Under the pieces are notes generated by a model. That model ran no database searches and had not been told where the DNA came from. It saw nothing but the letters and a program-made list of their open reading frames with translations. Of a stretch of DNA of 64,000 bases, positions 7,506 to 17,908 are shown in pieces (within the stretch, counting starts at the first letter, position 1; every line of letters begins with the position of its first letter). The DNA comes from Oscillospiraceae bacterium (GTDB taxonomy: Bacteria > Bacillota > Clostridia > Oscillospirales > Ruminococcaceae): NCBI GenBank assembly GCA_021199335.1, contig JAJQIG010000022.1, forward strand, positions 1-64,000, given 5' to 3'. The position numbers and the translations under genes are program-made.

Positions 7506-8681
7506 ATGTCAGCAAATTTTAAAAAAATAATTGCCGTTGTTCTTTCAGCGGCATTGGCGCTCTCATTTACTGCCTGCGGCGGCTCGGATAACACAGGCGA
7601 CAGCGATGAAGCTGTTATTTCCGAGGAAAGTACCGCTTCGGCAAGAGTTACCGTTGAGGGTACAAAATTTATGGTTGACGGCAAGGAGCTATGGATAAAC
7701 GGAACAAACACCCCTTGGGAAAAGTGGAACGATTTTTCGGGTCAAATGGATGAAGCCTACTGGGATGAAACCTTTGCGCAGCTCGCCGCAGATAACATAA
7801 ACTGCACCCGCATTTGGGTTAACTGCAACGGCGAAAGCATTGTAAGACTTAAAACCACGGGTGAGGTAAAGGAAATTAATGAAGCGCACTGGACGGATCT
7901 CGACAAGCTCTTTGCCATTGCCGAAAAATACGGCGTTTATATCATGGCTACACTTACCTCGTTTGACCACTTCAAAGAGCCGAACGGCGGTTATAAAAAA
8001 TGGCGTGAGCTTATCAAATCTCAAGAGCTTACCGATACTTTTGCCGATACCTATGTTAAGGAGTTCTGCCAACGCTACGGTGAAAACGAATATCTTTTCT
8101 CCATCGATATTATGAACGAGCCTGACTGGGTATATGAAAACGATGAATGCGGCAAGGGGGAAATAAGCTGGGAAAATCTCTCCTATTTCTTCGGAAAATG
8201 CGCTTCCGTCATTCATCAAAACTGCGACACGCTTGTAACAGTTGGAATGGGAATGATTAAGTATAATTCGGATAATTACCAGGGAAATATGGTTTCGGAC
8301 GAATACCTCAAGGAGCTTACGGGACTTGACGACGCTTACCTTGACTTTTACAGCCCCCACTATTACGCATGGATGCTTGGAACATATCTTCTCCCGTTCA
8401 ACATTACACCCGAGGAATTCGGTCTTGGAACAGATAAGCCATGCATTATCGGAGAAACTCCCAACGATGATGATGATAAAACAGGCATGAGCGCCGCCGA
8501 TAAGTACAGCTTTGCTTATGGCAAGGGTTGGAACGGCGTGATGACATGGATGGATCCTGTTCTCGGTGACGATGGCACCTACACGTGGTACAAATACGAC
8601 CTTACTGCCGAGGCAACAAACGCAATTGCTGAAACAGCTTATGACAAGGTATACCCCATCGGAAAGAAAACCGCAGAATAA
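7506..8681 (+). CDS. GH5-type glycoside hydrolase lipoprotein (mannanase/cellulase-like)
   Basis: A 391-residue surface enzyme. The N-terminus is a lipoprotein signal peptide with Cys24 in FTAC, slightly atypical for a lipobox, followed by an acidic linker to about residue 45. The catalytic domain is a clan GH-A TIM barrel. The acid/base is Glu205 in IMNEPDW and the nucleophile Glu317 in IIGETP. An aromatic SPHYYAW strand lies near residue 283. The layout resembles the GH5 mannanase and cellulase subfamilies. The substrate, probably a beta-mannan or beta-glucan, is inferred. GGAGGA precedes the ATG. The gene stands alone with its own promoter. Confidence 0.82.
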   Translation: MSANFKKIIAVVLSAALALSFTACGGSDNTGDSDEAVISEESTASARVTVEGTKFMVDGKELWINGTNTPWEKWNDFSGQMDEAYWDETFAQLAADNINCTRIWVNCNGESIVRLKTTGEVKEINEAHWTDLDKLFAIAEKYGVYIMATLTSFDHFKEPNGGYKKWRELIKSQELTDTFADTYVKEFCQRYGENEYLFSIDIMNEPDWVYENDECGKGEISWENLSYFFGKCASVIHQNCDTLVTVGMGMIKYNSDNYQGNMVSDEYLKELTGLDDAYLDFYSPHYYAWMLGTYLLPFNITPEEFGLGTDKPCIIGETPNDDDDKTGMSAADKYSFAYGKGWNGVMTWMDPVLGDDGTYTWYKYDLTAEATNAIAETAYDKVYPIGKKTAE

Positions 8682-8706
8682 GCTTCAATTTCACAGCTTT
8701 TTCAGT

Positions 8707-8749
8707 ACGCAGTCTGTTTTTTTGCAGGCTGCGTAATTCTTTTCACATA
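8707..8749 (+). terminator. Possible terminator of the first GH5 gene
   Basis: ACGCAGTCTG pairs with CAGGCTGCGT with one G-U pair, around a T-rich loop, and is followed by AATTCTTTTC. The tail is weak, and the stronger hairpin at 8768-8808 probably backs it up. Confidence 0.45.
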
Positions 8750-8767
8750 TATACAACTTTTTAACGC

Positions 8768-8808
8768 AAAAAGCGGGGCAATCAATTGGACTGCTCCGCT
8801 CTTTTTTC
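8768..8808. terminator. Bidirectional terminator between GH5 and the end of the ribosomal superoperon
   Basis: AAAAAGCGGGGCA pairs with TGCTCCGCTCTTTTTT, giving A-runs and T-runs on both sides. It serves the plus-strand GH5 gene and ends the minus-strand transcript after rplQ. Confidence 0.8.
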
Positions 8809-8845
8809 ATCGGATTAAACCATCCGATTTAAATTTTCTCAAAAA

Positions 8846-9187
8846 TCAAACAAGCTCAATAATAGCCATTTCAGCGGCATCACCGCGTCTTGGACCGGTC
8901 TTAATGATTCTTGTATAACCGCCGTTTACATCAGCATACTTAGGTGCGATATCGTCAAAAAGCTTCTTAACTACATCTTCCTTTGTAACATAAGCAAGAA
9001 CCTGGCGCTTGGAGTGGAGGTCGTTAGTTTTAGCAATGGTAATCATCTTTTCAGCCATTGAACGAACCTCTTTGGCTCTTGTAACTGTTGTTTCGATTTT
9101 GCCGTTTTCGAGCAGATATGTTACCATAGCTCTGAGCATAGCTCTTCTATGGTCGCTTGTTCGGCCCAATTTTCTTGTTCCCGGCAT
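8846..9187 (-). CDS. rplQ: 50S ribosomal protein L17
   Basis: A 113-residue protein of the large subunit, close to the short bacterial L17. It starts MPGTRKLGR and contains [13 protein letters not shown], as in the family. The ATG at 9187 is preferred over an upstream non-ATG codon because AAGGAGTG lies seven bases before it. It is the last gene of the superoperon, 60 bases behind rpoA, which is its usual place. Confidence 0.97.
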   Translation of the reverse strand: MPGTRKLGRTSDHRRAMLRAMVTYLLENGKIETTVTRAKEVRSMAEKMITIAKTNDLHSKRQVLAYVTKEDVVKKLFDDIAPKYADVNGGYTRIIKTGPRRGDAAEMAIIELV

Positions 9188-9247
9188 TATAATCACTCCT
9201 TACTTATCAAAAGTATCGTATTCCCTGCGTTATGCCGCAGGCCACTC

Positions 9248-10204
9248 TTAGTTATCTTCTTCAGAGCTAAGGTCAAAACCGAGGGATTGAAGCTTTTCCT
9301 TAACCTCGTCAAAGGACTTCTTACCAAGGTTTCTAACCTTCATCATTTCTTCTTCTGACTTATTAATCAAATCATCTACCGTATTAATACCTGCACGCTT
9401 CAAGCAGTTAAACGAACGTACTGACAAGTCAAGTTCCTCAATGGTCATCTCAAGGATCTTTTCTTTACCCTTGTCGTCCTTTTCTACCATAATTTCTGCA
9501 ATAGCGGACTCATCGGAAAGCTCACCAAAGAGCTTCAGATGCTCAATGAGGAGATTGGCTGCCTGCGATACAGCTTCCTTAGCTGAAACAACACCGTTGG
9601 TCCAGACCTCAAGGTTGAGCTTATCATAGTCTGTAACCTGACCGAGTCTTGTATCCTCGACCTGGTAATTTACTTTCAATACGGGTGTATAGATGGAGTC
9701 AACTGCAATGACATCAACGCCAAAGTTGAACAGCTGCTTATTTTTCTCGGCAGGAACGTATCCGCGGCCTCTGTCAACGGTGATTTCCATATAGAGCTTT
9801 GCATCCTTGCCAAGTGTAGCGATATGCATATCCGGGACGAGTATATAAACCTCCGAATCGGCTTTAATATCGCCTGCAGTGACCTCGCATTCGTCCTCAG
9901 CCTCAATATAGATGGTTTTCGGACCTTCGCCATATAGCTTTGCGGTAAGACCTTTAAGGTTAAGGACGATTTCGGTTACATCCTCCTTAACGCCCGGAAC
10001 AGTAGATAATTCGTGGTGTACGCCATCAATCTTCACCGAAGTAACAGCAACACCCGGAAGCGAGGAGAGCAGGACACGTCTTAGGCTGTTGCCAAGGGTA
10101 TGTCCATAGCCGCGCTCCAACGGAGCGATAGCAAACTTACCGTAAGTTCCGTTAGTTTTGAGCTCAACGGTTTCGATTTCCGGCTTTTCGATTTTTTCAA
10201 GCAT
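9248..10204 (-). CDS. rpoA: DNA-directed RNA polymerase subunit alpha
   Basis: A 318-residue alpha subunit that nucleates core polymerase assembly and contacts activators. The N-terminal dimerisation domain contains [17 protein letters not shown] near residue 30. The C-terminal domain contains [16 protein letters not shown] and the helix-hairpin-helix stretch [15 protein letters not shown]. It ends in an acidic tail. It lies between rpsD and rplQ as in most bacteria. Confidence 0.98.
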   Translation of the reverse strand: MLEKIEKPEIETVELKTNGTYGKFAIAPLERGYGHTLGNSLRRVLLSSLPGVAVTSVKIDGVHHELSTVPGVKEDVTEIVLNLKGLTAKLYGEGPKTIYIEAEDECEVTAGDIKADSEVYILVPDMHIATLGKDAKLYMEITVDRGRGYVPAEKNKQLFNFGVDVIAVDSIYTPVLKVNYQVEDTRLGQVTDYDKLNLEVWTNGVVSAKEAVSQAANLLIEHLKLFGELSDESAIAEIMVEKDDKGKEKILEMTIEELDLSVRSFNCLKRAGINTVDDLINKSEEEMMKVRNLGKKSFDEVKEKLQSLGFDLSSEEDN

Positions 10205-10269
10205 TATAAAACCCTCCTATATTCGCATTGCGGACAATGAACGTATATAAAACTACACACGCTATCCTA

Positions 10270-10866
10270 TTACTTGGAGTACAACTCGACGATAAGATGT
10301 GTTTCAACCTCATAATCAAGATCTTCAGTCTTAGGCATACGAACAACCTTTGCAGAAAAGTTCTCCTTGTTGGATTCAAGCCATGTGGGAACAACACGTC
10401 CGTTGGTCTGCTCAACAACATCTTTGAACTTAGCGCTTGATCTGCTGCCTTCGTAAAGGGCAATGACATCGCCTTCCTTAACTCTGTAAGAAGGAATATT
10501 AACTCTTTGACCGTTTACGGTGAAGTGCCTGTGAGTAACAAGCTGTCTTGCTTCACGTCTTGTAAGGGAAAGACCCATTCTGTAAACGATGTTATCAAGT
10601 CTTGATTCAAGAACGGTAATAAGATTATCACCTGTTTTGCCTTCCATCTTGTCAGCGATTTCAAAGTAGTGATAGAACTGCTTTTCAAGAACACCGTAGA
10701 TGAATTTAAGCTTCTGCTTTTCCTTAAGCTGCGTGCCGTATTCGGAAACCTTCTTCCTGTTGTTGGCACCGGGATTTCTATTGGAAGACTTAGAAATACC
10801 CATAACCATAGGGCTGATTCCTAAGTATCTGCACTTTTTGAGGATAGGATCCTTATTAACTGCCAT
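10270..10866 (-). CDS. rpsD: 30S ribosomal protein S4
   Basis: A 198-residue primary 16S rRNA-binding protein of the small subunit. The S4 RNA-binding domain is clear at LTRREARQLVTHRHFTVNG near residue 100. The N-terminal domain lacks the CxxC zinc motif of some S4 forms. It lies between rpsK and rpoA in the alpha-operon part. In many bacteria S4 represses this operon. I could not identify its binding fold here. Confidence 0.97.
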   Translation of the reverse strand: MAVNKDPILKKCRYLGISPMVMGISKSSNRNPGANNRKKVSEYGTQLKEKQKLKFIYGVLEKQFYHYFEIADKMEGKTGDNLITVLESRLDNIVYRMGLSLTRREARQLVTHRHFTVNGQRVNIPSYRVKEGDVIALYEGSRSSAKFKDVVEQTNGRVVPTWLESNKENFSAKVVRMPKTEDLDYEVETHLIVELYSK

Positions 10867-10928
10867 TTTAGAATTACACCTCCATTGGTATTTTAAAAAA
10901 GTTTAACTCAATCCGCAAAAGATACGGG

Positions 10929-11330
10929 TTATACACGACGTCTTTTGGGAGGACGGCATCCATTGTGAGGAATGGGAGTTACGTCCTTGATAAGTCTTAC
11001 TTCAAGGCCCACTGTCTGAAGCGCTCTGATAGCAGCTTCACGTCCTGCACCGGGTCCCTTAACGTAAACCTCAACGGTTTTAAGGCCATGCTCCATAGCG
11101 GCTCTTGCAGCTGTTTCAGCGGCAGTCTGCGCAGCGAACGGTGTGGATTTCTTTGAACCCCTGAAGCCCAATCCGCCTGCGGAAGCCCACGAAATTGCAT
11201 TGCCCTGAATATCGGTAATAGTTACAATTGTGTTGTTGAAAGTGGACTGGATATGAACAGCACCATTTTCAATGTTTTTACGCTCACGACGACGTCTTAC
11301 GACAGTCTTTTTGCCTTTAACCTGAGCCAT
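10929..11330 (-). CDS. rpsK: 30S ribosomal protein S11
   Basis: A 133-residue platform protein of the small subunit. It has a basic N-terminus ([12 protein letters not shown]), a core with [15 protein letters not shown] and the typical C-terminal [13 protein letters not shown]. It starts 15 bases after rpsM ends and is followed by rpsD. Confidence 0.98.
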   Translation of the reverse strand: MAQVKGKKTVVRRRRERKNIENGAVHIQSTFNNTIVTITDIQGNAISWASAGGLGFRGSKKSTPFAAQTAAETAARAAMEHGLKTVEVYVKGPGAGREAAIRALQTVGLEVRLIKDVTPIPHNGCRPPKRRRV

Positions 11331-11345
11331 TGTTCATTTCCCTCC

Positions 11346-11714
11346 TTACTTCTTCTTGTTAGCGATTGTCTTTACAGGGCCCTTGCGGGTTCTTGCGTTT
11401 GTCTTTGATCTCTGTCCGCGAACGGGAAGACCCTTTCTGTGACGAACGCCTCTGTAGCAGCCAATTTCAACAAGTCTTTTTATATTGAGCGCAACATTTC
11501 TTCTGAGATCGCCCTCAACTATAAAATTATGATCGATATATTCACGAAGCTTTGCTACATCATCCTCCGACAGATCCTTAACCCTAATGTCAGGGTTTAC
11601 ACCTGTATTTGCGAGGATAACGTCAGCAGATTTGCGACCTATACCGTAGATATATGTGAGACCGATTTCGATTCTCTTATCCTTGGGAAGGTCAACACCG
11701 GCAATACGTGCCAT
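11346..11714 (-). CDS. rpsM: 30S ribosomal protein S13
   Basis: A 122-residue head protein of the small subunit. The start [10 protein letters not shown] and the helix-hairpin-helix stretch [10 protein letters not shown] are diagnostic, as is the basic [20 protein letters not shown] near the C-terminus. It follows rpmJ as the first S protein of the alpha-operon part. Confidence 0.98.
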   Translation of the reverse strand: MARIAGVDLPKDKRIEIGLTYIYGIGRKSADVILANTGVNPDIRVKDLSEDDVAKLREYIDHNFIVEGDLRRNVALNIKRLVEIGCYRGVRHRKGLPVRGQRSKTNARTRKGPVKTIANKKK

Positions 11715-11776
11715 TTACAATACACCTCCAAATTGGATTTTTCAACTGTAATTTTCAGAAATTATAATCACCGTGC

Positions 11777-11902
<126 letters not shown>

Positions 11903-11919
11903 CTAACTGCAAGACTTTT

Positions 11920-12138
11920 TTACTTTGCTCTCCAAGTAATTCTGCCTTTTGAGAGGTCATATGGTGACATCTCAACTGTAACCTTATCGCCCGGAACAAT
12001 ACGGATGTAATTCATTCTGAGCTTTCCGGAAACATGAGCAAGAATCTGATGACCGTTTGCAAGCTCAACATTGAACATTGCATTCGGGAGAGCTTCAGTT
12101 ACTGTACCTTCAATCTCAATAACATCTTCCTTAGACAA
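11920..12138 (-). CDS. infA: Translation initiation factor IF-1
   Basis: A 72-residue S1-like OB-fold protein that occupies the 30S A site during initiation. [26 protein letters not shown] and GDKVTVE match the family along its whole length. It lies between the KOW-domain gene and rpmJ. Confidence 0.98.
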   Translation of the reverse strand: MSKEDVIEIEGTVTEALPNAMFNVELANGHQILAHVSGKLRMNYIRIVPGDKVTVEMSPYDLSKGRITWRAK

Positions 12139-12166
12139 GCATATGCCTCCTTTTGGATTTACGGAT

Positions 12167-12427
12167 TTAGGGTTTGGGCAAAGGAGCAGCTTTGGCTGTA
12201 TATTCCGAAATAATTCTCCTTAACCCCTTATTTGTCAGATTGCACATATCTATAACAGTATTGGTAAGCCGAAGGTGCTTTAAACGCTTTTTTTTGGGAC
12301 TTTCAAGCTTTCGCTCTTTTCCATCCGCAAGAAACGCAAAATCCCCCTCGACTGCGGTGATAACAAGGAATCTTCCCTTGTCATGCCCTGCAATGGACTT
12401 GGCAATCGTTCCGAGTTTGGCTTCCAC
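12167..12427 (-). CDS. KOW domain-containing RNA-binding protein
   Basis: An 86-residue protein with an N-terminal KOW motif ([18 protein letters not shown]) like that of ribosomal L14e/L27e proteins. A basic patch [10 protein letters not shown] and a variable tail follow. Proteins of this type are commonly encoded between map and infA in clostridia, and ribosome or rRNA association is inferred from fold and context. No specific function is established. The spacing to both neighbours is under 40 bases, so it is co-transcribed. Confidence 0.85.
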   Translation of the reverse strand: MEAKLGTIAKSIAGHDKGRFLVITAVEGDFAFLADGKERKLESPKKKRLKHLRLTNTVIDMCNLTNKGLRRIISEYTAKAAPLPKP

Positions 12428-12455
12428 AGCTATACTCCTTTCAGGCTTTTGCCTT

Positions 12456-13214
12456 TCAGATGATGGTCGGTTTTGTTAAAAGAACCGGTCCATCGGGTGT
12501 AACTGCGACAGTATGCTCAAAATGAGCCGATGGTGAACCCGATTTTGTCAACACAGTCCAGCCGTCGGGGAGGACCTTTACGCCGTCTCCCACTGCATTG
12601 ATCATAGGTTCGATTGCAAAAGTCATACCCGCAACAAGCCTTGGCCCGTGCCCCGCTTTTCCAAAGTTCGGAACCTCGGGAGATTCATGGAGCTTTCTTC
12701 CAACGCCATGACCTGTATACTCTCTGACTATGCCGTATCCGTAGGATGTCACATACTCCTCGACCGCATGGCTAACATCACCGATGCGATTTCCGACAAC
12801 CGCCTGCTCAATTCCCTTGTACAGGCTTTCGTTTGTCACCTTGAGAAGCTCAAGTGTTTCCTCCGCTACCTTTCCGACGGGGAACGTGTAAGCCGAATCC
12901 CCTGTAAAACCGTCGATATAAGCGCCAACGTCAATGCTTACAACATCACCGTCACGAATAATCTTCTTTTTGGAAGGAATACCGTGAATAACCTCATTGT
13001 TAATCGAAATGCACGCGGAAGCGGGGAAGCCGCCATAGCCCAAAAATGTGGGTTTTGCGCCGTTCTTAACAATGTAATCGTGAATGATTTTGTCAAGCTC
13101 ATAGGTTGACATACCGACTTTTATAGATTGACCGCCGTAATGGAGAGCGTTACCGGTAATAATTCCGGCTTTACGCATCTTCTCCAATTCGGACTTGGAT
13201 TTAACATTAATCAT
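12456..13214 (-). CDS. map: Type I methionine aminopeptidase
   Basis: A 252-residue dinuclear metalloenzyme that removes the initiator methionine from new proteins. Metal ligands are recognisable as the two Asp of SIDVGAYIDGFTGDSAYTF, the His of TGHGVGR and the Glu residues of FAIEPM and HFEHTVAV. There is no N-terminal zinc-finger extension. It is placed behind adk, as in many Gram-positive superoperons. Confidence 0.97.
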   Translation of the reverse strand: MINVKSKSELEKMRKAGIITGNALHYGGQSIKVGMSTYELDKIIHDYIVKNGAKPTFLGYGGFPASACISINNEVIHGIPSKKKIIRDGDVVSIDVGAYIDGFTGDSAYTFPVGKVAEETLELLKVTNESLYKGIEQAVVGNRIGDVSHAVEEYVTSYGYGIVREYTGHGVGRKLHESPEVPNFGKAGHGPRLVAGMTFAIEPMINAVGDGVKVLPDGWTVLTKSGSPSAHFEHTVAVTPDGPVLLTKPTII

Positions 13215-13224
13215 TTATTTCGCC

Positions 13225-13857
13225 TTAAGCATTAATTGCTTCTAAAACAACTTTTGATGTCTCGGCAACTCCGTCAAGACCTTTAACTCTCTTGAGCTTG
13301 CCCCTTGCTGCATAGAAATCGGCAAGAGGAGCTGTCTGCTCATGATAGGTTTTAAGCCTTTCAACAACCGTTTCGGGGGCATCGTCCTTACGCTGAACCG
13401 CATTTCCGCCGCACTTGTCGCAGATTCCCGCAACCTTTGTTGGGTTATACTCAACATGGTAAGAGGCTCCGCACTTTTCGCAAACTCTTCTTCCCGAAAT
13501 ACGCGCCTGAATTGCGGCATCCTCAACATCAATCGAAAGAACCGTATCGATATTGACGCCCATCTTTTCAAGGGCTTCCGCCTGGGGAACGGTTCTTGGG
13601 AAACCATCAAGGATAAAACCGTTTTTGCAGTCATCCTCGGCAATTCTGTCTTTCAAAATGCCGATAACAACTTCATCGGGGACAAGAGCGCCGCTCTCCA
13701 TGAAACTTTTTGCCTTTATACCGCACTCAGTACCGTTTTTAACTGCTTCACGCAGAATATTTCCGGTAGAAATCTGAGGGATTCCAAGCTTTTCGCTTAT
13801 TACTTCTGCCTGTGTGCCTTTTCCTGCACCGGGGGCGCCCAGTAAAATTAAGTTCAT
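13225..13857 (-). CDS. adk: Adenylate kinase
   Basis: A 210-residue enzyme that interconverts AMP and ATP with ADP. The P-loop is GAPGAGKGTQ at residues 7-16 and the AMP-binding segment includes ILDGFPRT. The lid carries four cysteines (CEKC and CDKC), so it is the zinc-stabilised lid typical of Gram-positive forms. The start at 13857 follows AGGAGG. The longer reading from 13875 would cover that site. It lies between secY and map. Confidence 0.97.
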   Translation of the reverse strand: MNLILLGAPGAGKGTQAEVISEKLGIPQISTGNILREAVKNGTECGIKAKSFMESGALVPDEVVIGILKDRIAEDDCKNGFILDGFPRTVPQAEALEKMGVNIDTVLSIDVEDAAIQARISGRRVCEKCGASYHVEYNPTKVAGICDKCGGNAVQRKDDAPETVVERLKTYHEQTAPLADFYAARGKLKRVKGLDGVAETSKVVLEAINA

Positions 13858-13894
13858 CTGTAATCCTCCTAACAAAGTTCAAACGGTTTAATTT

Positions 13895-15199
13895 TTATTC
13901 AAGAAAACCCTTGTGGTGACGCATCATCATCTGTGATTCAAGCGTTCTTACGGTTTCAAGAACAACGCTTACAATAATCAGTATCGAAGTACCGCCCATT
14001 GCAATGTTGAGCTGCGGCATAGCCATATTTGTAAGAATCGGGAAAATAGCGATAATACCGAGGGAAACCGCACCGATAAGAGTAATCTTTGAAAGCACTC
14101 TTTGGATATAGTCGCTTGTCGGTTTGCCGGGCCTTATTCCGGGGATAGCGCCATTGTTCTGACGAAGATTATTTGCAATCTCAATCGGATTGTACTGCAT
14201 TGCAACATAGAAATAGTTGAAAGCAATAATCAGAATAAAGTAGAGAATTGCATACCATCCGCTCTGATAGCTGAAGAAGTGAATAAATCCTGCATAGAAT
14301 TTCTGCCAGAAGCCTTCGGGATTATCCTTCACAGGTATGAACATCTCAAGAGTAGCGGGGAGCGACATAATGGACATTGCAAAAATGATTGGCATAACGC
14401 CGCTCATTGCAATCTTAATCGGAATATGAGTATTCTGTCCACCATACTGCTTTCTTCCCACAACGCGCTTTGCATACTGAATGGGAATTCTTCTTTCCGA
14501 TTCGTTCATGAATACGATGAACGCAATCATAAGAACAAAAACAATCAGTACAACAGGGACAATCAAAATATACTTCTGATCTGATTTAACAAGCTCGAAC
14601 ATTGCAAGTACACTGGATGGACCTCTCGAAACGATACCGGCAAAAAGTATCATTGAAATACCGTTTCCGATGCCGTTATCATTAATCCTGTTTCCAAGCC
14701 AAACAACAACGCAGGAGCCGGCAGTAAACGCAGCGATAATGACTATTGCCGCAAACACTCCCGAAGCGCCTTCAGTATACTTAACAGCGCCATTGTTCCT
14801 CTGAGTAACATAATAAGCATAGGACATAACGAGCGAAATGCCCAGCGTAACAAACATTGTAATTGTGTTAAGCTTCTTTCTGCCCTCTTCTCCTTCCTTC
14901 TGGAGGTTTTCCAACGGGGGAAGAGCATATGTCAAAAGCTGAACAATAATCGAGGCGTTGATATAAGGCTGAATTGCCAATGCAAATAACGTTCCTTTTG
15001 AAAGAGCGCCGCCTGAGAGAATATCCATATAGCTCAGGAAGCTTCCTCCGTCAGTAATCATAGAGCTCAGAACAGTTGTATCCAAAAACGGAACAGGGAT
15101 ATGACAGCCAATGCGGAAAATAAGAATGATTAATAATGTGTAAAGGATCTTTTTCCTTAGTTCAGGAACCTTCCAAGCGTTTCTGAAGGTTGAAAACAC
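13895..15199 (-). CDS. secY: Protein translocase subunit SecY
   Basis: A 434-residue integral membrane protein that forms the channel of the Sec translocon with SecE and SecG. The sequence has about ten hydrophobic helices and the family motifs PFLDTTVLSSM, QPYINASIIVQLL near the N-terminus and the cytosolic loop ESERRIPIQYAKR. It starts only one base after rplO ends, so the two are translationally close. Confidence 0.98.
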   Translation of the reverse strand: MFSTFRNAWKVPELRKKILYTLLIILIFRIGCHIPVPFLDTTVLSSMITDGGSFLSYMDILSGGALSKGTLFALAIQPYINASIIVQLLTYALPPLENLQKEGEEGRKKLNTITMFVTLGISLVMSYAYYVTQRNNGAVKYTEGASGVFAAIVIIAAFTAGSCVVVWLGNRINDNGIGNGISMILFAGIVSRGPSSVLAMFELVKSDQKYILIVPVVLIVFVLMIAFIVFMNESERRIPIQYAKRVVGRKQYGGQNTHIPIKIAMSGVMPIIFAMSIMSLPATLEMFIPVKDNPEGFWQKFYAGFIHFFSYQSGWYAILYFILIIAFNYFYVAMQYNPIEIANNLRQNNGAIPGIRPGKPTSDYIQRVLSKITLIGAVSLGIIAIFPILTNMAMPQLNIAMGGTSILIIVSVVLETVRTLESQMMMRHHKGFLE

Positions 15200-15200
15200 A

Positions 15201-15641
15201 TTACATCACCTCAGCCTTCCCGCCTGCCTTTTCGATTTTTTCCTTAGCTGAAGCTGAAAAAGCAGCTGCCTTAACAGTCAGATTTTTTGTAAGTTCGCCA
15301 TTTCCGAGAATCTTAACGCCGTTTTCAGCCTTTTTAACAATTCCCGATGCAATAAGAAGCTCTGTATCTACCTCAGTGCCGTCCTTAAAAATTTCAAGGT
15401 CGGAAACATTGATAGCAACCGGCTTTGCTGCAAATATATTATTGAAGCCTCTCTTAGGAATTCTTCTTGCAAGAGGCATCTGACCGCCCTCAAAGCCCGG
15501 TCTTACTCCGCCACCTGAACGAGCGTTCTGGCCCTTATGACCCTTGCCTGCGGTTTTACCCTGACCCGAGCCATGACCTCTGCCTATTCTTTTAACGTCC
15601 TTTGTGGAACCCTTGGCAGGGGACAATTCGTGAATATACAT
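15201..15641 (-). CDS. rplO: 50S ribosomal protein L15
   Basis: A 146-residue late-assembly protein of the large subunit. The glycine- and basic-rich N-terminal extension ([19 protein letters not shown]) and [18 protein letters not shown] identify it. It lies between rpmD and secY. Confidence 0.98.
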   Translation of the reverse strand: MYIHELSPAKGSTKDVKRIGRGHGSGQGKTAGKGHKGQNARSGGGVRPGFEGGQMPLARRIPKRGFNNIFAAKPVAINVSDLEIFKDGTEVDTELLIASGIVKKAENGVKILGNGELTKNLTVKAAAFSASAKEKIEKAGGKAEVM

Positions 15642-15664
15642 ATTTTCGCACCTCCCTGCAATAA

Positions 15665-15841
15665 TTATGCTTCGGTTACTTCTACAAGGTGAGAGATCTT
15701 ATTAATCTTTCCCTTTGTAGCATCATTGTCGGGCTGAATTTTTTCAACGCCGACCTTGCGAAGTCCGAGAGAATGCGCTACTGCAATCTGCGGCTCTGTG
15801 CAGCCGTTAAGGCTCTTGATAAGCTTTACTTTAAGTGCCAT
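15665..15841 (-). CDS. rpmD: 50S ribosomal protein L30
   Basis: A 58-residue protein of the large subunit, of the short bacterial type, with the core HSLGLRKVG. The ATG at 15841 giving [10 protein letters not shown] is chosen over one three codons upstream because it gives the usual N-terminus and follows AGGAGGAT. It overlaps nothing and lies between rpsE and rplO. Confidence 0.95.
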   Translation of the reverse strand: MALKVKLIKSLNGCTEPQIAVAHSLGLRKVGVEKIQPDNDATKGKINKISHLVEVTEA

Positions 15842-15855
15842 TTTCTGCATCCTCC

Positions 15856-16362
15856 TTAACCAATAACTTCTTTAATGGATTTGCCTCTGATTTCGGCAAC
15901 TTCCTTAGCGCTGCGGCATCTTGAAAGGCCGTTGATTGTTGCCCTTACAACATTGCACGCATTGTTTGAACGCAGGGACTTTGTTCTTATATCCTTAATT
16001 CCTGCCATTTCAATAACAGCACGGACAGGACCGCCTGCGATAACTCCTGTACCGGGAGCGGCGGGCTTCATAAGAACTCTGCCTGCGCCGAATTCACCGA
16101 TAATTTCGTGAGGAATTGAAGTACCTCTGAGAGAAACCTTAACCAAATTCTTCTTAGCATCCTCGATACCCTTGCGGATAGCATCGGGAACTTCTCCCGA
16201 TTTGCCTATTCCGAAGCCTACTGTGCCATTGCCGTCGCCAACTACTACAAGAGCAGCAAATTTATAAATACGACCGCCCTTAACAGTCTTTGAAACTCTG
16301 TTAATTGCAACAACCTTCTCGGCAAGCTCGAGTGCAGAAGCATCTATTTTAGCATTAGCCAA
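15856..16362 (-). CDS. rpsE: 30S ribosomal protein S5
   Basis: A 168-residue small-subunit protein near the mRNA entry channel, involved in decoding accuracy. The double-stranded RNA-binding-like N-domain contains [24 protein letters not shown]. The C-domain contains [20 protein letters not shown]. It lies between rplR and rpmD. Confidence 0.98.
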   Translation of the reverse strand: MANAKIDASALELAEKVVAINRVSKTVKGGRIYKFAALVVVGDGNGTVGFGIGKSGEVPDAIRKGIEDAKKNLVKVSLRGTSIPHEIIGEFGAGRVLMKPAAPGTGVIAGGPVRAVIEMAGIKDIRTKSLRSNNACNVVRATINGLSRCRSAKEVAEIRGKSIKEVIG

Positions 16363-16401
16363 AAGAATAACCTCCTTATTTGTTACTTCGGCTTCCTGAA
16401 C

Positions 16402-16761
16402 TTAGAAGTTCAGACCGCCCTTTCTTGCGCCCTCTGCAAGTTCAGCAACTCTACCATGGTAGAGGAAACCTGCACGGTCAAAAACAACATCCTTAATGCC
16501 CTTAGCAAGCGCCTGCTCAGCAAGCTTTTCGCCAACCTTGAATGCGCCTTCCTTATTGCCGCCGTTGCCGTCAAAGCCCTTATCAAGGGAAGAAGCCGAT
16601 GCAAGTGTTACTCCCGCAACGTCGTCAATAATCTGAGCATAAATATGCTTGGATGAACGAAAAACATTAAGTCTTGGGCAAGCTGCAGTTCCGCTTATCT
16701 TGGAACGTACACGAATCTGCCTTTTTGCTCTGGCAGCCTTTCTATTGATCTGCTTAACCAT
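16402..16761 (-). CDS. rplR: 50S ribosomal protein L18
   Basis: A 119-residue 5S rRNA-binding protein. The motifs [19 protein letters not shown] and [20 protein letters not shown] are typical. A 98-base untranslated gap precedes it, longer than most in this operon, in which I see no clear promoter. Confidence 0.98.
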   Translation of the reverse strand: MVKQINRKAARAKRQIRVRSKISGTAACPRLNVFRSSKHIYAQIIDDVAGVTLASASSLDKGFDGNGGNKEGAFKVGEKLAEQALAKGIKDVVFDRAGFLYHGRVAELAEGARKGGLNF

Positions 16762-16859
16762 TTAATTTCACTCCTTTTCAACGAAGAATAGTAGCTCATG
16801 TTTCAAGCTGTCCCATTCTTCCACATAACAGGATAAATTTCTCAATCAGGTGCAAAGGA

Positions 16860-17405
16860 TTACTTCTTACCCTTAGCAGCCTTACCTTCCTTGCGGATGA
16901 TGCGTTCGCCCTGATAGCGAATACCCTTGCCCTTATAAGGCTCAGGCGGCTTTTTCTCACGGATTTCGGCAGCATATTGACCTACCTTCTGCTTGTCGAT
17001 GCCCTTAACGACAACCGTGTTCGGATTGGGAACATCAAGCTTTATATCCTCTGTTTCGGGGATAATAACCTGATGTGAGAAACCGAGGTTCATAACAACG
17101 TTCGTACCCTGCTTTGCTGCACGGTAACCGATACCTTCGATTTCGAGGGTCTTGGTATAGCCTTCTGTAACACCCTCAACCATATTTGCAATAAGAGTTC
17201 TTGTAAGACCGTGGAGCGACTTGTGAAGCTTATCCTCGGATGGACGCTCAACAATAATTTCATTGCCCTCAGCCTTAATAATCATATCCTTGTTGAATGT
17301 TTCAACAAGAGTACCCTTAGGTCCCTTTACGGTAACTGTAGCGCCGTCAACCTTGACTTCAACGCCTGCGGGAACACTAATGGGCTTTCTACCAATTCTC
17401 GACAT
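16860..17405 (-). CDS. rplF: 50S ribosomal protein L6
   Basis: A 181-residue large-subunit protein with two related RNA-binding domains. The start [15 protein letters not shown] near residue 30 and the C-terminal [11 protein letters not shown] are diagnostic. The ATG at 17405 is preferred to one 48 bases upstream, since AAGGAGGGG lies just before it and the longer form would overlap rpsH. Confidence 0.97.
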   Translation of the reverse strand: MSRIGRKPISVPAGVEVKVDGATVTVKGPKGTLVETFNKDMIIKAEGNEIIVERPSEDKLHKSLHGLTRTLIANMVEGVTEGYTKTLEIEGIGYRAAKQGTNVVMNLGFSHQVIIPETEDIKLDVPNPNTVVVKGIDKQKVGQYAAEIREKKPPEPYKGKGIRYQGERIIRKEGKAAKGKK

Positions 17406-17418
17406 TATGTGCCCCTCC

Positions 17419-17817
17419 TTACCATACGAATGCAAGAACTTCGCCGCCGACATTAAGCTCCCTTGCCTTCTTGTCTGTCATAACACCCTTGGATGTTGAA
17501 ACAATGGCAATTCCGAGTCCCTTCATAACCTTCGGCATATCCTCGCAGCTGGAGTAGATACGAAGACCGGGCTTTGAAACTCTGCGAAGTCCTGTAATAA
17601 CCTGTGATTTATTTTCACCGTATTTAAGTGTAATTCTTATAATGCCCTGCTTGCCGTCGTCAATAATCTGATAGCTTTTAAGATAACCCTCGTCAACGAG
17701 AATCTGGGTAATAGCTTTCTTCATATTGGAAGCAGGCACATCAACCGTTGCGTGCTTAGCAGAATTCGCATTACGGATTCTGGTAAGTATATCTGCAATT
17801 GTATCAGTAATTTGCAT
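17419..17817 (-). CDS. rpsH: 30S ribosomal protein S8
   Basis: A 132-residue primary 16S rRNA-binding protein of the platform. [17 protein letters not shown] at the N-terminus and [13 protein letters not shown] near the C-terminus are typical. In Escherichia coli S8 represses the spc operon by binding its mRNA. Whether that holds here cannot be seen. Confidence 0.98.
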   Translation of the reverse strand: MQITDTIADILTRIRNANSAKHATVDVPASNMKKAITQILVDEGYLKSYQIIDDGKQGIIRITLKYGENKSQVITGLRRVSKPGLRIYSSCEDMPKVMKGLGIAIVSTSKGVMTDKKARELNVGGEVLAFVW

Positions 17818-17908
17818 ACCTTGGTAACCTCCTTATATTAATAGGGGATAAAGCCCCTTCGGGAACTTTCCCTGCGGTTTTTATCCGCCGCTTTGAAAGC
17901 GTTAAGCC

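Noticed and set aside
12174..12479. 101-residue plus-strand frame across the KOW gene
   Set aside because: It is antisense to the KOW-domain gene and the end of map, both in conserved context.
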